A stretch of DNA of 38,197 nt, taken from NCBI GenBank assembly GCA_964593455.1, contig CAZQHK010000041.1, positions 1 through 38,197 of the forward strand. The letters are read 5' to 3'. This DNA is from CAZQHK01 sp964593455 (lineage in GTDB: Bacteria > Muiribacteriota > CAYSPT01). The position numbers and the translations under genes were made by a program. How positions within the stretch are numbered: the stretch's first letter is position 1; every line of letters begins with the position of its first letter. The notes under the pieces were generated by a model. It did no database searches. It saw only the letters and a list, made by a program, of their open reading frames with translations, and was not told the DNA's origin. Of the stretch, positions 15,654 through 24,172 are shown one piece after another.

Positions 15654-18600
15654 ATGGCTTTGTTTGAAGAGTTGCTTGATAAGCTTCACCACCCGGAACG
15701 AGATATACGGAAGGAAGCGGTTATTGCGCTTGGAAAATCCGAGGATGACCGGGCCCTGGAATCACTCATTGAAGCCACCCAGGACGATGATCTCTCGGTG
15801 CGGTACTTTGCTCGAAAAGGCATTATCAAGCTGAAAAAATCGCTGGACATGCCTACCAAGACCGTCGATGAAGACCTGACTCAACTGTACATCAAGAAGA
15901 AGATCGAGCTCTTGTCTGCCAGCGATCTCCAGACCCGTCTCAATGCCGCCAAGATTATTCTGGAAATCGGGGACCGGGACATCATTCCGGAGATGGTTAA
16001 ACTGCTCAAGGAGGAAGAGCACGAATATGTTATCTCCATCCTACTTCGGATAATCGGCAAACTCGGTGATTCAGACGTCATCAGTATAATCGAACCTTAT
16101 CTGAGCTATTCCAACCGCCGAATCCGAGCCAATGCCGTGGAGGCACTCGGGTACCTCGATGACCGTTCAGTCATGAATCTTGTCACACCATTTCTGAGCG
16201 ATCCCGACAACCGGGTCAAGGCCAATGCAGCCCATTCATTGTGGAAATTTTCCCGGAAGAAAACCCTGGCCATGCTCAAAAACATGCTCAAAAGCAAAGA
16301 CGAGTCGGAACGGTTCAGCGCTATCTTCGTGCTCCGTGAACTCAGAGACATCAACGGAAGAAAACTCCTGCTCGAGGTAATGAACGACGATAACCTCAAC
16401 CTGCGCTTGAGGGCAGCTCACGCTATCCACAGCATCGATGAACACCTCTCAGACGATATCTCAATGCTGGTTATGACCGTCAGGGACCGCAAAAAACTAA
16501 CGACCCCCCGTTCGGTTATTAACGCTCAACTGCCTATTCTGGATATGGATGATCCCCAAAGCCGGGTCAAGGGCGGACTGATACTCTTTTATTCAGGGAC
16601 TCCCGGCGATTCAGAGCTGGTGGCCACCCTGGCGGAACGGCTGGATAAGGAAGACGATTCGCAGATGCGGGCCACCCTCTATAAAGCCCTGGGCCGTATC
16701 GGGGGCGTATCGGTCCTGCACCGGCTGGCAGCAGCCCTACAGGACAACAATCCCCGAATCAGGGCAAACGCCCTGGAAGGTTTGGCGCATGTCTACGATC
16801 CCCGGGTAACCGATATGGTCATCCCGCTTCTTCGTGATCCCAATAACCGGGTCAAAGCCAACGCCGCCCGGGTGCTCAAGAATTTTTCGAAAGGAAAAGT
16901 GCTCAGCCACCTGAAAAAGATGTCGGAGACAGGCCCTATCCCAGGCCGGAAAAGCGCTATTTACATGCTGAGCGTCATCGGCGAAAACCGGACTCGTTCC
17001 TTCCTGGCCCGCCTGCTTTCACGCAAAGAGCCCGATCTGCAGGAATCTCTGACGCAGGGCATTACTCGCTTGAGCGAACGGATGCGGAAAATGGAAGAGA
17101 AGATTCGCGAGGATGAAAACTTCATCGCCTCGGACAAGATGACCCTGCAACGGAAACTCAGACTGATCAAGAACCAGATAGAGCTTCTTACCGATCGAGA
17201 TTTTCATGTACGCAGGAGTGCAGCCAAGCTGCTGGTGAAGCTGATGGACGAAGAAACCGTGGAAGCGGTCTTACGGCGGCTTGAAACAGAGTCAAACCCC
17301 TTCATCCGGGCCACTCTGGTCAAGATTTCCTCTTCGGTAAAAGAAACCTACGTTCTCGACGCCCTGGAACGATACCTGACAGATGACGACAACCGGGTCC
17401 GGGCCAACACCGTGGAAGCAATCGGCACATTTGAAACCCCGCGAGTGGTTGAGCTGGTAGCGCCTCTATTGCATGACGATGAGGAACGGGTAAAGATAAA
17501 CGCCGCGGTGGCGCTCTGGAAAGCGACGGAGAAAGACGATTTCCAGAAACTGCTAAGCACTGTCAGGAGCCTGGAAACCAGTCTCAAGACGAGTGCCGCT
17601 TCGGTCCTGGAAAAAGCCAGGACGGTGAGTGTACAGAAGGCGTTTCCCGGTAAAGCCGAACGGGAAGCGGCAGTCGTACCGCCCGCGTTGAAAAAAGATA
17701 TCAGTTTCCCCTTTCCCGATTTCACCCCAGCACCAGTTACTCCGAGGTCTACTGCAAGCCCGATACCGACGGCAATAATCGGAAAACCGGGAATTTTCAA
17801 GTCTATCCTTACTCCCGCCCTGTTTATCCTGGTAATTATCCTGCTGGGAGTTAACATCTGGTCCATCTTCGTTAAGCCCGGACCATCCCGGGAAGAGATT
17901 ACCCGCGAGATCAAGGATGATTTCAAGAACGAAATAGAAAACTTGAAACAAGAAATCAAGCTGGTTTCCCAGGGAAACATTCCGCCCCGGACAGGAGGCA
18001 TTGACGCGAAGTATCTGGACCGCCTGGCTGAACTGGCCGAATCCATGGAGAGCTACATCAAAGACCACCAAAAAGCCATTGCCAGCGGTACTGCTATCCG
18101 CACCGGTCTCACCGAGGCTGAGAAACACATGGTCGAAGAGAGCCTGGCTAAAGCCCGGGACGCTCTATCCAGGAACAATCCCCAGGAAGTTATAGATTAT
18201 CTGCCCCTGGTCCTTGATATAGCCCGGAAACACCCCAGCGCCAGGAATGTACGGTATGTGCTCGGAGTTGCCTATTACCAGCTCGGAACCTTCGGAAAAG
18301 CCATTGCCCAATGCGAGTTCATCCTCAAAAACAGCCCAAACGACACCGATGCCCTTCTGCTCAAAGGAAAAGCCTACCTCGAAGACGGCACTGCCTCGAA
18401 AGCCGTTTCTTCTTTTGAACAGCTGGCCAAGCTCCATCCCGACGACGGCGCTTTGCTGACCACCCTGGGAAACCTTTACTACACCACCCACCAGTTCGAT
18501 AAGGCCGAGGAGATACTGCGCGTGGCTGTCACCAAAGGAGGAGGCACGGATGTCAGTAATCTCCTCGGTAACGTCTACATCCAATTGAACCGGTTCCAGG

Positions 18601-19208
18601 AAGCCCGTAACCAATTCGAGACGGTTATCGCCAAAGAACCGGAATCCAGCAGCGGTTATACCGGTATGGGCAAGGTCTACTACCGCCAACTCATTTTTGA
18701 AAGTGCCGAGGCACAACTGGATAGGGCCCTGGAAATAAATCCGAATGACATCGAGGCTCTCCTTACCCTGGCCAATCTCAAAATTGACCTCAAACGCTGG
18801 CCGGAAGCACAGGAATCGGCTGAATCCATCCTCAGGATCGACCCCGATAACGGCCTGGCCCACCTGGCCCTGGGCAGGGTTTATATGGCTCTTAACGCCA
18901 TGAAACAGGCGGAGCATCACATACTACTATCACTCGATATCCTCCCGGAGCACGCCGAGGCTTACTACTATCTCGGGTTGATATACGAGAAAGGTCGCGA
19001 TTACGAGGGAGCTTATTCCGCTTATGTCACCGCCCGCGGGTATCTGGGCAAACACAATCCGGATCTGCTCAAGGATCTCAATCGCAGGATCGAAACCATT
19101 GAGAAAAAACTTGAGGCGCAGAGCCCCCGGAAACCGCGCCGGCCTCGAAACAAACGTCCCGATGGAAAAACCGGCAGGCCGAACCAGGAAATAAAACGTC
19201 CACGCTGA
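15654..19208 (+). CDS. Large HEAT-repeat / transmembrane / TPR protein
   Basis: This 1184-residue protein starts at an ATG with AAGGA about 10 bases upstream. Residues 1-660 are HEAT/PBS-lyase repeats with a higher-order order: IRANAVEAL at 158, IRANALEGL at 369 and VRANTVEAI at 582, each followed by a matching NRVKANAA-like segment. This gives three super-repeats of about 212 residues. After a Pro-rich linker, one membrane helix lies at about 716-738, then a coiled coil (745-772). A TPR solenoid with about eight units spans 830-1130 (for example GVAYYQLGTFGKAIAQCEFIL and GNLYYTTHQFDKAEEIL). The tail is very basic (PRKPRRPRNKRP). Two solenoids facing opposite sides of the inner membrane suggest a trans-membrane scaffold; which side each faces is not certain. 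It is followed 17 bp downstream by the phosphoribosyltransferase gene. Confidence 0.88.
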   Translation: MALFEELLDKLHHPERDIRKEAVIALGKSEDDRALESLIEATQDDDLSVRYFARKGIIKLKKSLDMPTKTVDEDLTQLYIKKKIELLSASDLQTRLNAAKIILEIGDRDIIPEMVKLLKEEEHEYVISILLRIIGKLGDSDVISIIEPYLSYSNRRIRANAVEALGYLDDRSVMNLVTPFLSDPDNRVKANAAHSLWKFSRKKTLAMLKNMLKSKDESERFSAIFVLRELRDINGRKLLLEVMNDDNLNLRLRAAHAIHSIDEHLSDDISMLVMTVRDRKKLTTPRSVINAQLPILDMDDPQSRVKGGLILFYSGTPGDSELVATLAERLDKEDDSQMRATLYKALGRIGGVSVLHRLAAALQDNNPRIRANALEGLAHVYDPRVTDMVIPLLRDPNNRVKANAARVLKNFSKGKVLSHLKKMSETGPIPGRKSAIYMLSVIGENRTRSFLARLLSRKEPDLQESLTQGITRLSERMRKMEEKIREDENFIASDKMTLQRKLRLIKNQIELLTDRDFHVRRSAAKLLVKLMDEETVEAVLRRLETESNPFIRATLVKISSSVKETYVLDALERYLTDDDNRVRANTVEAIGTFETPRVVELVAPLLHDDEERVKINAAVALWKATEKDDFQKLLSTVRSLETSLKTSAASVLEKARTVSVQKAFPGKAEREAAVVPPALKKDISFPFPDFTPAPVTPRSTASPIPTAIIGKPGIFKSILTPALFILVIILLGVNIWSIFVKPGPSREEITREIKDDFKNEIENLKQEIKLVSQGNIPPRTGGIDAKYLDRLAELAESMESYIKDHQKAIASGTAIRTGLTEAEKHMVEESLAKARDALSRNNPQEVIDYLPLVLDIARKHPSARNVRYVLGVAYYQLGTFGKAIAQCEFILKNSPNDTDALLLKGKAYLEDGTASKAVSSFEQLAKLHPDDGALLTTLGNLYYTTHQFDKAEEILRVAVTKGGGTDVSNLLGNVYIQLNRFQEARNQFETVIAKEPESSSGYTGMGKVYYRQLIFESAEAQLDRALEINPNDIEALLTLANLKIDLKRWPEAQESAESILRIDPDNGLAHLALGRVYMALNAMKQAEHHILLSLDILPEHAEAYYYLGLIYEKGRDYEGAYSAYVTARGYLGKHNPDLLKDLNRRIETIEKKLEAQSPRKPRRPRNKRPDGKTGRPNQEIKRPR

Positions 19209-19225
19209 TTGAGGAGACCTGGCTG

Positions 19226-20440
19226 ATGACACCGACCCCGAACATCTGGCATATCAAGGCTGAAGAACTGTTACTGGACTCGTTCAAGCTTGGAAAAAAA
19301 CTCTATCAGAAAGGTTTGAGACCCAATCATGCTATTTCGATATGGCGAGGTGGCACTCCGGTTGGACTGGGCGTCGATGCCTACTTCCGGATACAGGGTC
19401 TTTCCGTTTCCCACACCACTATTGCCACCGATTCCTACACCGGCTTGGGAACCCGGGGAGAGGTCACCGTCAAAGGGCTCGACCACATCATCCGGAACAT
19501 CTGCACCGAGGACCGTCTACTCATCATCGACGACGTGTACGAGACGGGTCACACCATCAGGGAAATCATGGAAATCCTCAAAGAGCGTGCCCGGGCCAAT
19601 GCCCCGAAACAAATCGTCGTAGCCACCCTGCACCGCAAGATCGGCTGCGCCGAGTTCTCCGGAGTTACCGTGGTCAGTCTTGAGGACATCGAAAACGACG
19701 TCTGGATTGACTATCCTCACGAACTGGCGGACCTGGTGAATATTGAGGATTCCGACGATCCGTTGATCAAAAGCAAAGATACTGAAATCCATTCTATTAT
19801 CCGGAGTGGACCCACTCCCGCGTCAAACGAACTCCATGGTGATGCAGATGCATACCGTTATATTTCCGCTCGGGAACTCTTGCTCGACTCTTTTCGGTTG
19901 GGAGTGAATATCGCCTCCGACCCGGATTTCTTTCCAGACTTCATCATCGCCTTGTGGCCAGGAGGTATTACCGCCGGATTGCCCATTCACGAGGTCTACA
20001 AGTACCAGCTGAAGAAAGGGCTTCTGCAGGGAGAACCACCGGACCACGTAAGTATCAACACATTGCCCGCTTCCACCGGGCACATCGGTACCATCGTCGG
20101 CATGCAATACCTGGAGGAAAACATCAACAAGGACGACCGTATCTTGCTCATCGACACCACCTTCCGGGCCGGCCGACGGGTTAACCAGGTGATATCGCAC
20201 CTCAAGGCGGCCCTCAAACGGAACCTCTCCATGGAGAATATCCGGGTTGCCGCTGTTTATTACAATCCGGATGACAAATCAACCTGGATAAGCGAGCCGC
20301 TGGTCAAGACTCCCCACTATTACCTGAGACTGGTGGATGGAGAAATCATCTACCCGCAAAGTATCTATAAACTGCCAAATCCGAAACACGACCTGCTAAC
20401 CCTCAATCCAAAACTTCACCAGTTGTTGTACGGAGAGTAA
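19226..20440 (+). CDS. Tandem phosphoribosyltransferase-domain protein
   Basis: This 404-residue protein consists of two type I phosphoribosyltransferase folds in a row. The first (about 10-170) has ELLLDSF, ISIWRGGTPVG and a PRPP loop LLIIDDVYETGHT (98-110) with the two acidic residues and the GHT end, so it looks catalytically competent. The second (about 215-400) repeats ELLLDSF and IALWPGGITAG, but its loop reads LLIDTTFRAGRR (307-318): one Asp is lost and the GxT end is altered, so it is probably not catalytic. The closest type appears to be the xanthine/hypoxanthine-guanine transferase group used in purine salvage, but the exact base is not clear. GAGGAG precedes the ATG. The gene lies 17 bp after the HEAT-TPR gene and probably shares its transcript. 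Confidence 0.85.
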   Translation: MTPTPNIWHIKAEELLLDSFKLGKKLYQKGLRPNHAISIWRGGTPVGLGVDAYFRIQGLSVSHTTIATDSYTGLGTRGEVTVKGLDHIIRNICTEDRLLIIDDVYETGHTIREIMEILKERARANAPKQIVVATLHRKIGCAEFSGVTVVSLEDIENDVWIDYPHELADLVNIEDSDDPLIKSKDTEIHSIIRSGPTPASNELHGDADAYRYISARELLLDSFRLGVNIASDPDFFPDFIIALWPGGITAGLPIHEVYKYQLKKGLLQGEPPDHVSINTLPASTGHIGTIVGMQYLEENINKDDRILLIDTTFRAGRRVNQVISHLKAALKRNLSMENIRVAAVYYNPDDKSTWISEPLVKTPHYYLRLVDGEIIYPQSIYKLPNPKHDLLTLNPKLHQLLYGE

Positions 20441-20473
20441 TCCTCATATATCTCAATACATACATTACTTTCC

Positions 20474-20985
20474 ACGCTGCGCTGTTGCTGCGGAAGGTGC
20501 TTGCTATTAATAATTATTCCATCTCATATCTAATAACAAGAGCAAACTTACGTTAAGCGCGGCGCTTTCGCCTGCGAACAGCCGAGCCAAGGAAGACTAT
20601 ATATCTCAATCTCGCTACTTGCTTACTTCTCCTACCTCACTTTCTATCTTTTCTTGCTTGAAAGAAAGTGAGAATTGAAAGAAGACCCTGTGGAATCTTG
20701 CACTGTTTGCCAAACATATGTGTCAACATTGAGACGTAGTGTGAGTTGGGTGGTCCCGCCCCGGTGGGAGGATGACATCATCGAGAAGCAGACACTGTAG
20801 TGGGCAAGGAGACAATAGAAGAGGATGATTAGAAAACGAGGTTAAGAGATTGAGATGATAAGCAAGAAGTGTAGAAAGAGGTCCCTACGAGGCCTTGCCG
20901 ATCCTAAGCATCTTTGCGATATTGTCCAGTAACAAAGTCACTCCGTCCCACCCTATGGTCTATCTAACGCTGCGCTGTTGCTGCG
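20474..20985 (+). repeat. Direct repeat pair of a 19-bp GC-rich motif
   Basis: The same 19 bases occur at 20474-20492 and 20967-20985, spaced 493 bp. Each copy can fold on itself, because GCGC and GCTGCG-type complementary parts are close together. The next bases (GAAGGTGC against CAAGACGC) are only partly alike, so identity ends at the 19-mer. Confidence 0.6.
20636..20672. repeat. Perfect 10-bp inverted repeat (long hairpin)
   Basis: CTCACTTTCT and its reverse complement AGAAAGTGAG are separated by 17 bases rich in T and C, which can themselves partly pair (TTTC with GAAA). This could form a cruciform or RNA hairpin in the gene-free stretch. No run of T follows, so it is not a typical terminator. 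Confidence 0.5.
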
Positions 20986-21051
20986 CAAGACGCTGGCTCA
21001 GCAGAGTTTTTTTTATAAACAATTAAGAGAGTAAGCAAAGAAATGTGCGGA

Positions 21052-21462
21052 TCAAAAACCCAGATCTGCCGGCGTAATATCGAACTTCGCTATCACGGTA
21101 CCGCCCTGGTCGGAGTAGACATATGATATGGTAACCCCTTCTTTAAACAGGTAATGCATTTCCGGTGTGTTCATAAGATGCTGTTTCATCCGGGGCTTCA
21201 TGGTGGAACGAAAGTGGAAGGGATTGATATCTTTGAATTCCGTATTTACCAGGGTGTAATGATAGCTGAAGAATTTTGACTTTCCCGGGACGATTTTTTC
21301 CAGACGCGTGTCACCGTCCACCTTCATTGGCAACGAGGCATTTGCTTCCCTGGCATGTTTGGCGATCCGCTCATCGATGCTCGGGGTAAACACTTTCGGA
21401 ACACCAAGAACGATAAGCAGAAGCACTCCGATAACGACGATAACAGGGAAAATCTTCTTCAT
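21052..21462 (-). CDS. Small membrane-anchored protein of unknown function
   Basis: From the ATG at 21462 the protein has 136 residues; an upstream TTG at 21495 would add 11. I prefer the ATG because the product then begins with a clean signal anchor (MKKIFPVIVVIGVLLLIVLG) and AAGGAG is found upstream, though at a long 13-base spacing. The remainder (for example DGDTRLEKIVPGKSKFFSYHYTLVN, then MKPRMKQHLMNTPEMHYLFKEG) is a soluble alpha/beta-looking domain facing the periplasm or outside, with no family that I recognise. It lies 36 bases after the YiiX-like gene and is probably its operon partner. Confidence 0.75.
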   Translation of the reverse strand: MKKIFPVIVVIGVLLLIVLGVPKVFTPSIDERIAKHAREANASLPMKVDGDTRLEKIVPGKSKFFSYHYTLVNTEFKDINPFHFRSTMKPRMKQHLMNTPEMHYLFKEGVTISYVYSDQGGTVIAKFDITPADLGF

Positions 21463-21498
21463 CTGATTATCCGGGCTCCTTGATCTGTACGGCAATCA

Positions 21499-23214
21499 TC
21501 ACCGGCGGAGCCGCCGGGTCCGGAGGGCGGGTCCCGCTTCGAGCAGTCCCTTCCAGGTATACGACTGGCGAAACTCTTGCTCCGTTCCCGGCACCGCCAC
21601 GAGCTCGTCTTCCAATCCCTTGATAAAGTAGATGAAGCTGAGCTGGAAAGTCGGCGTGCCGGTTTCTTCAGCATACGTTCTGGCCATCCCGTTGGCCTGG
21701 ACCACTTTCTTACCGAAGGGAATATCCTCCAGAGGAAACTTCAAGCCCAGTTTCTCGGAATCACCCGCATACGCCTTGGCCACGAACTCGGTGCAGAATA
21801 CCATGTCATCGGCCCGGAAGTTGAAATCGTAATCGTACTCACTCCCCCAAAATGTTAAGGCGTGGATGACCGCCTTGGCTCGTTCCAGATAGGGTAAACG
21901 AGGCCTGAGGACTCCCAAGAAGTCGGCGGCAAAAGCCTCAAAAGCCGAACTAAAAACCACACCGTCCCTGATGGATTCTATAATCCGGTTAGGCTTTGAA
22001 TCGTGATGGTTCGGCTCTTTCCAGGAAGCTGCCGCCTCGGGAAACATCTGTTCCACGTAGTCACGAAATCCTTCGAATCCTAGCAGGCTGAAATAAGAGC
22101 GGATCTCGGTCCGGTCGAAATACTCGCAGGCCTGGTGGTAGGTCCCGACATATATTCCGGCGTGAGGCCAGAACCCGGGGATAAAGATATTGCTCAGGTA
22201 CCAGTTGCGACGCTCGAAGAAAATATCACCCGGCTCCAGATGGGCGACGATCTCCGTGATCTGCTCATCCGTTATCAGGTACATGTCTTTGCGCACTACC
22301 TTTGTGTCACCAAGAAAGTTGGACACTGTGGTCAGGACAGGATAATAGAGCTTAAAGAGCATACTGAAGACCGGTGAGGCAATAACGGATTTGAACCAGT
22401 TCTGATTTTTCCGGACTTCTTCTATGGCCCCTGTCACGATCTCGCTATGTCCCTCCCAAAATCGGTACAACCACCGATCCTGATCGATCAAACCGGGACG
22501 GTCATGCGAATAGAAACTTCCCAGGGATTCTCTTTGGCGGCGCTGGAAATACATGATCCTGGCCATGGTAAACCGGCTCACCAACCGTCTTCTGAGAAGG
22601 TCATAGCAACCTTCCGGCAGGTTCTCTTCAGGGCATGCCGAGTTCAGTAACGCCCGCAGCTTGGTCGAACCGCCGGTCAGGTGAAGAAACCTGGCTCCGT
22701 AGATAAACTTGGCCGCATGAGCCACCACCCCGAGCACATACCCCTCGAAGTACTTTTCCCTGCTATTAGCAATTCGGTCCAGGAAATCACGCTCGTACCG
22801 TTCAGCCTGCCGGTGAAGACGGTCCAGGCTGTGAAAAAAGGCCGCCCATTCTTTCTGAAGCCGCTGCCGCTCGGTAACCGAGATGTATGTCGACTCATCC
22901 GCCGCCCGGCGAAAAAGGTTACCCTGGTTTTCAAGATAGTTGATCAGGCTGTCGGCCTTGGCCGCTTCGAACTTGATCAGACCGAGGTCTTCACCCACCG
23001 TCTGCGCAAAGAGGTCCGGGTCGGACTCGGCCAGATCGAACAGGGGATTGCGAGTCTGTTCCCCGGATGTACTGAACTCATTGAAATAACTGTCCAGATA
23101 GGTTTCTTCCTCCACCCGCTCTCCGGCATACAGGTAAACAGGAGCGATGAAAAAGAAACAGAGTGTCAAAAGAGCACAAACCGCCAACAACGTAAATTTA
23201 TTTATAATCTTCAT
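21499..23214 (-). CDS. Secreted YiiX-like (permuted papain-fold) hydrolase with a long helical N-terminal region
   Basis: I choose the ATG at 23214, giving 571 residues, because it begins a classical signal peptide (MKIINKF, then a 20-residue hydrophobic core ending near YLYAG). The open frame extends 100 residues further upstream, but that part reads as non-coding and contains the promoter. Residues 35-310 are charged and mainly helical, with no family recognised. Residues 325-500 match the YiiX/YebB type of NlpC/P60-like circularly permuted cysteine hydrolase: LEPGDIFFERRNWYLSNIFIPGFWPHAGIYVG-type block with His351, and DDMVFCTEFVAKAY with Cys474 as likely nucleophile. Such enzymes are thought to cleave amide or ester bonds in cell-wall peptides or lipids. 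It would act in the periplasm or envelope. Substrate unknown. Confidence 0.82.
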   Translation of the reverse strand: MKIINKFTLLAVCALLTLCFFFIAPVYLYAGERVEEETYLDSYFNEFSTSGEQTRNPLFDLAESDPDLFAQTVGEDLGLIKFEAAKADSLINYLENQGNLFRRAADESTYISVTERQRLQKEWAAFFHSLDRLHRQAERYERDFLDRIANSREKYFEGYVLGVVAHAAKFIYGARFLHLTGGSTKLRALLNSACPEENLPEGCYDLLRRRLVSRFTMARIMYFQRRQRESLGSFYSHDRPGLIDQDRWLYRFWEGHSEIVTGAIEEVRKNQNWFKSVIASPVFSMLFKLYYPVLTTVSNFLGDTKVVRKDMYLITDEQITEIVAHLEPGDIFFERRNWYLSNIFIPGFWPHAGIYVGTYHQACEYFDRTEIRSYFSLLGFEGFRDYVEQMFPEAAASWKEPNHHDSKPNRIIESIRDGVVFSSAFEAFAADFLGVLRPRLPYLERAKAVIHALTFWGSEYDYDFNFRADDMVFCTEFVAKAYAGDSEKLGLKFPLEDIPFGKKVVQANGMARTYAEETGTPTFQLSFIYFIKGLEDELVAVPGTEQEFRQSYTWKGLLEAGPALRTRRLRR

Positions 23215-23229
23215 CTCCCTAACACTAGT

Positions 23230-23258
23230 ATTGTAGGCAATATGCTTGAAAACGTCAA
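23230..23258 (-). promoter_or_regulatory. Sigma-70-type promoter for the YiiX-like hydrolase gene
   Basis: On the minus strand TTGACG (23258-23253) and TACAAT (23235-23230) are exactly 17 bases apart. The expected start point, near 23223, leaves a leader of only about 9 bases containing AGGGAG directly next to the ATG at 23214. This supports the short form of the protein, although the leader and the ribosome-site spacing are unusually tight. Confidence 0.55.
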
Positions 23259-23383
23259 GGTTAGCCTCATTCCAATTGCATGTTTCTGTAACATTTCTCT
23301 GAATCAAAACTATATAATATAAGAGAAAAGTGGAAGATTTGCTATGTTTATGGTCTTTCATTATTGAGGAGGAGGCTGCCCTG

Positions 23384-24172
23384 ATGAAAACGAATAATGT
23401 AACCGCTCTGGTGTTGTTATCAGTGATGGTATTCACCCTGACCGGTATACCCGCGGCGGCCGGGGGACTGGGTGACACTATCGACAAGTACAAAGATATG
23501 GGCGACGAATACAAAGATATCTACGATTCGGGAAAAGATATCTGGGACCAGATCGACGATCTGAGCAGTAAGCTGGGCGAGGCCAGTGATCCGAAGATGA
23601 ATCCCGCCTACCTGGCCATGAAACAGAGAGAGATCCGCCAGGCCCTGGAGGATTACCAAGACGCCGAAAAGCGATACGAAGAAACGAGCCGGTTCCGCTT
23701 GTTCGCCCGCTCGTCCAGAAAGAAGGCCATGGACCAGGCCAGAGAAGAGTACCTGGAGAAGGTCAAGGAATTCTCCCGGACCAAGGTTAATTTCACTTAC
23801 GAAGCGTACAAAAGCGCGGACGGGTTCATGGGTTGGCGTAAAAGCGCCCGGAAAGACACGTATCGGGACACCCTCAAGGAACACTGCGATTTTCTCCTGA
23901 ACCGGGCCGACGAAAAGGTGAAGAGAACACGGCGCGAGTACCGGGATGAGTGGTGGATTTTCTTCTGGTCAAAACTCAAGAAACGGGGCACTTACGAGCG
24001 GGCTAAAGCCGATTACCAGGACGCCCGGGACGAGGTTGATTATCTCTGGTCCAGAGAAGATCTCATTACGGAGGATGGTTGGTTCAGAACACGAGATAGC
24101 ATCTTTCAGACGGATGTCGGGCCGGCGGAAGAAGGCGACAAAATAGAGCGGGAAAACAGTCATGACATGTAA
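23384..24172 (+). CDS. Secreted charged helical protein, first of a paralogous pair
   Basis: Start chosen at ATG 23384 (262 residues), because GAGGAGGAGG lies 8 bases upstream and a signal peptide follows (MKTNNVTALVLLSVMVFTLTG, cleavage near AAAGG). The mature part is very rich in K, R, D, E and aromatic residues and almost entirely helical. It contains units of about 35-40 residues in which an aromatic cluster precedes a basic helix: SRFRLFARSSRKKAMDQAREEY, then DGFMGWRKSARKDTYRDTL, then EWWIFFWSKLKKRGTYERAKADY. The same unit occurs in the next gene, and both proteins end in Asp-Met. I recognise no known family. A helical periplasmic or surface structural protein that binds a charged partner is possible, and the acidic giant protein encoded at 33856 is one candidate (inference only). 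Confidence 0.8.
   Translation: MKTNNVTALVLLSVMVFTLTGIPAAAGGLGDTIDKYKDMGDEYKDIYDSGKDIWDQIDDLSSKLGEASDPKMNPAYLAMKQREIRQALEDYQDAEKRYEETSRFRLFARSSRKKAMDQAREEYLEKVKEFSRTKVNFTYEAYKSADGFMGWRKSARKDTYRDTLKEHCDFLLNRADEKVKRTRREYRDEWWIFFWSKLKKRGTYERAKADYQDARDEVDYLWSREDLITEDGWFRTRDSIFQTDVGPAEEGDKIERENSHDM

Larger units (their letters stand above)
20441..21051. other. 611-bp gene-free stretch with short repeats
   Basis: No convincing coding frame is seen here. It holds a direct repeat of ACGCTGCGCTGTTGCTGCG (20474-20492 and 20967-20985), a looser third copy near 20556-20590, and a perfect 10-bp inverted repeat CTCACTTTCT...AGAAAGTGAG (20636-20672). A T-run after a TGCTG...CAGCA stem (about 20979-21017) could end a plus-strand transcript. 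It lies between the end of the phosphoribosyltransferase gene and the end of the 21052 gene. It might contain a small RNA or the remains of a repetitive element. Confidence 0.5.

Noticed and set aside
19370..19390. TGGCAC-like sigma-54 element near 19351 inside the phosphoribosyltransferase gene
   Set aside because: The -12 part reads TTGG, not TTGC, and it lies inside a coding region.
23215..23514. 100-residue N-terminal extension of the YiiX-like hydrolase
   Set aside because: The extension covers a good TTGACG-N17-TACAAT promoter, and a clear signal peptide begins at 23214.
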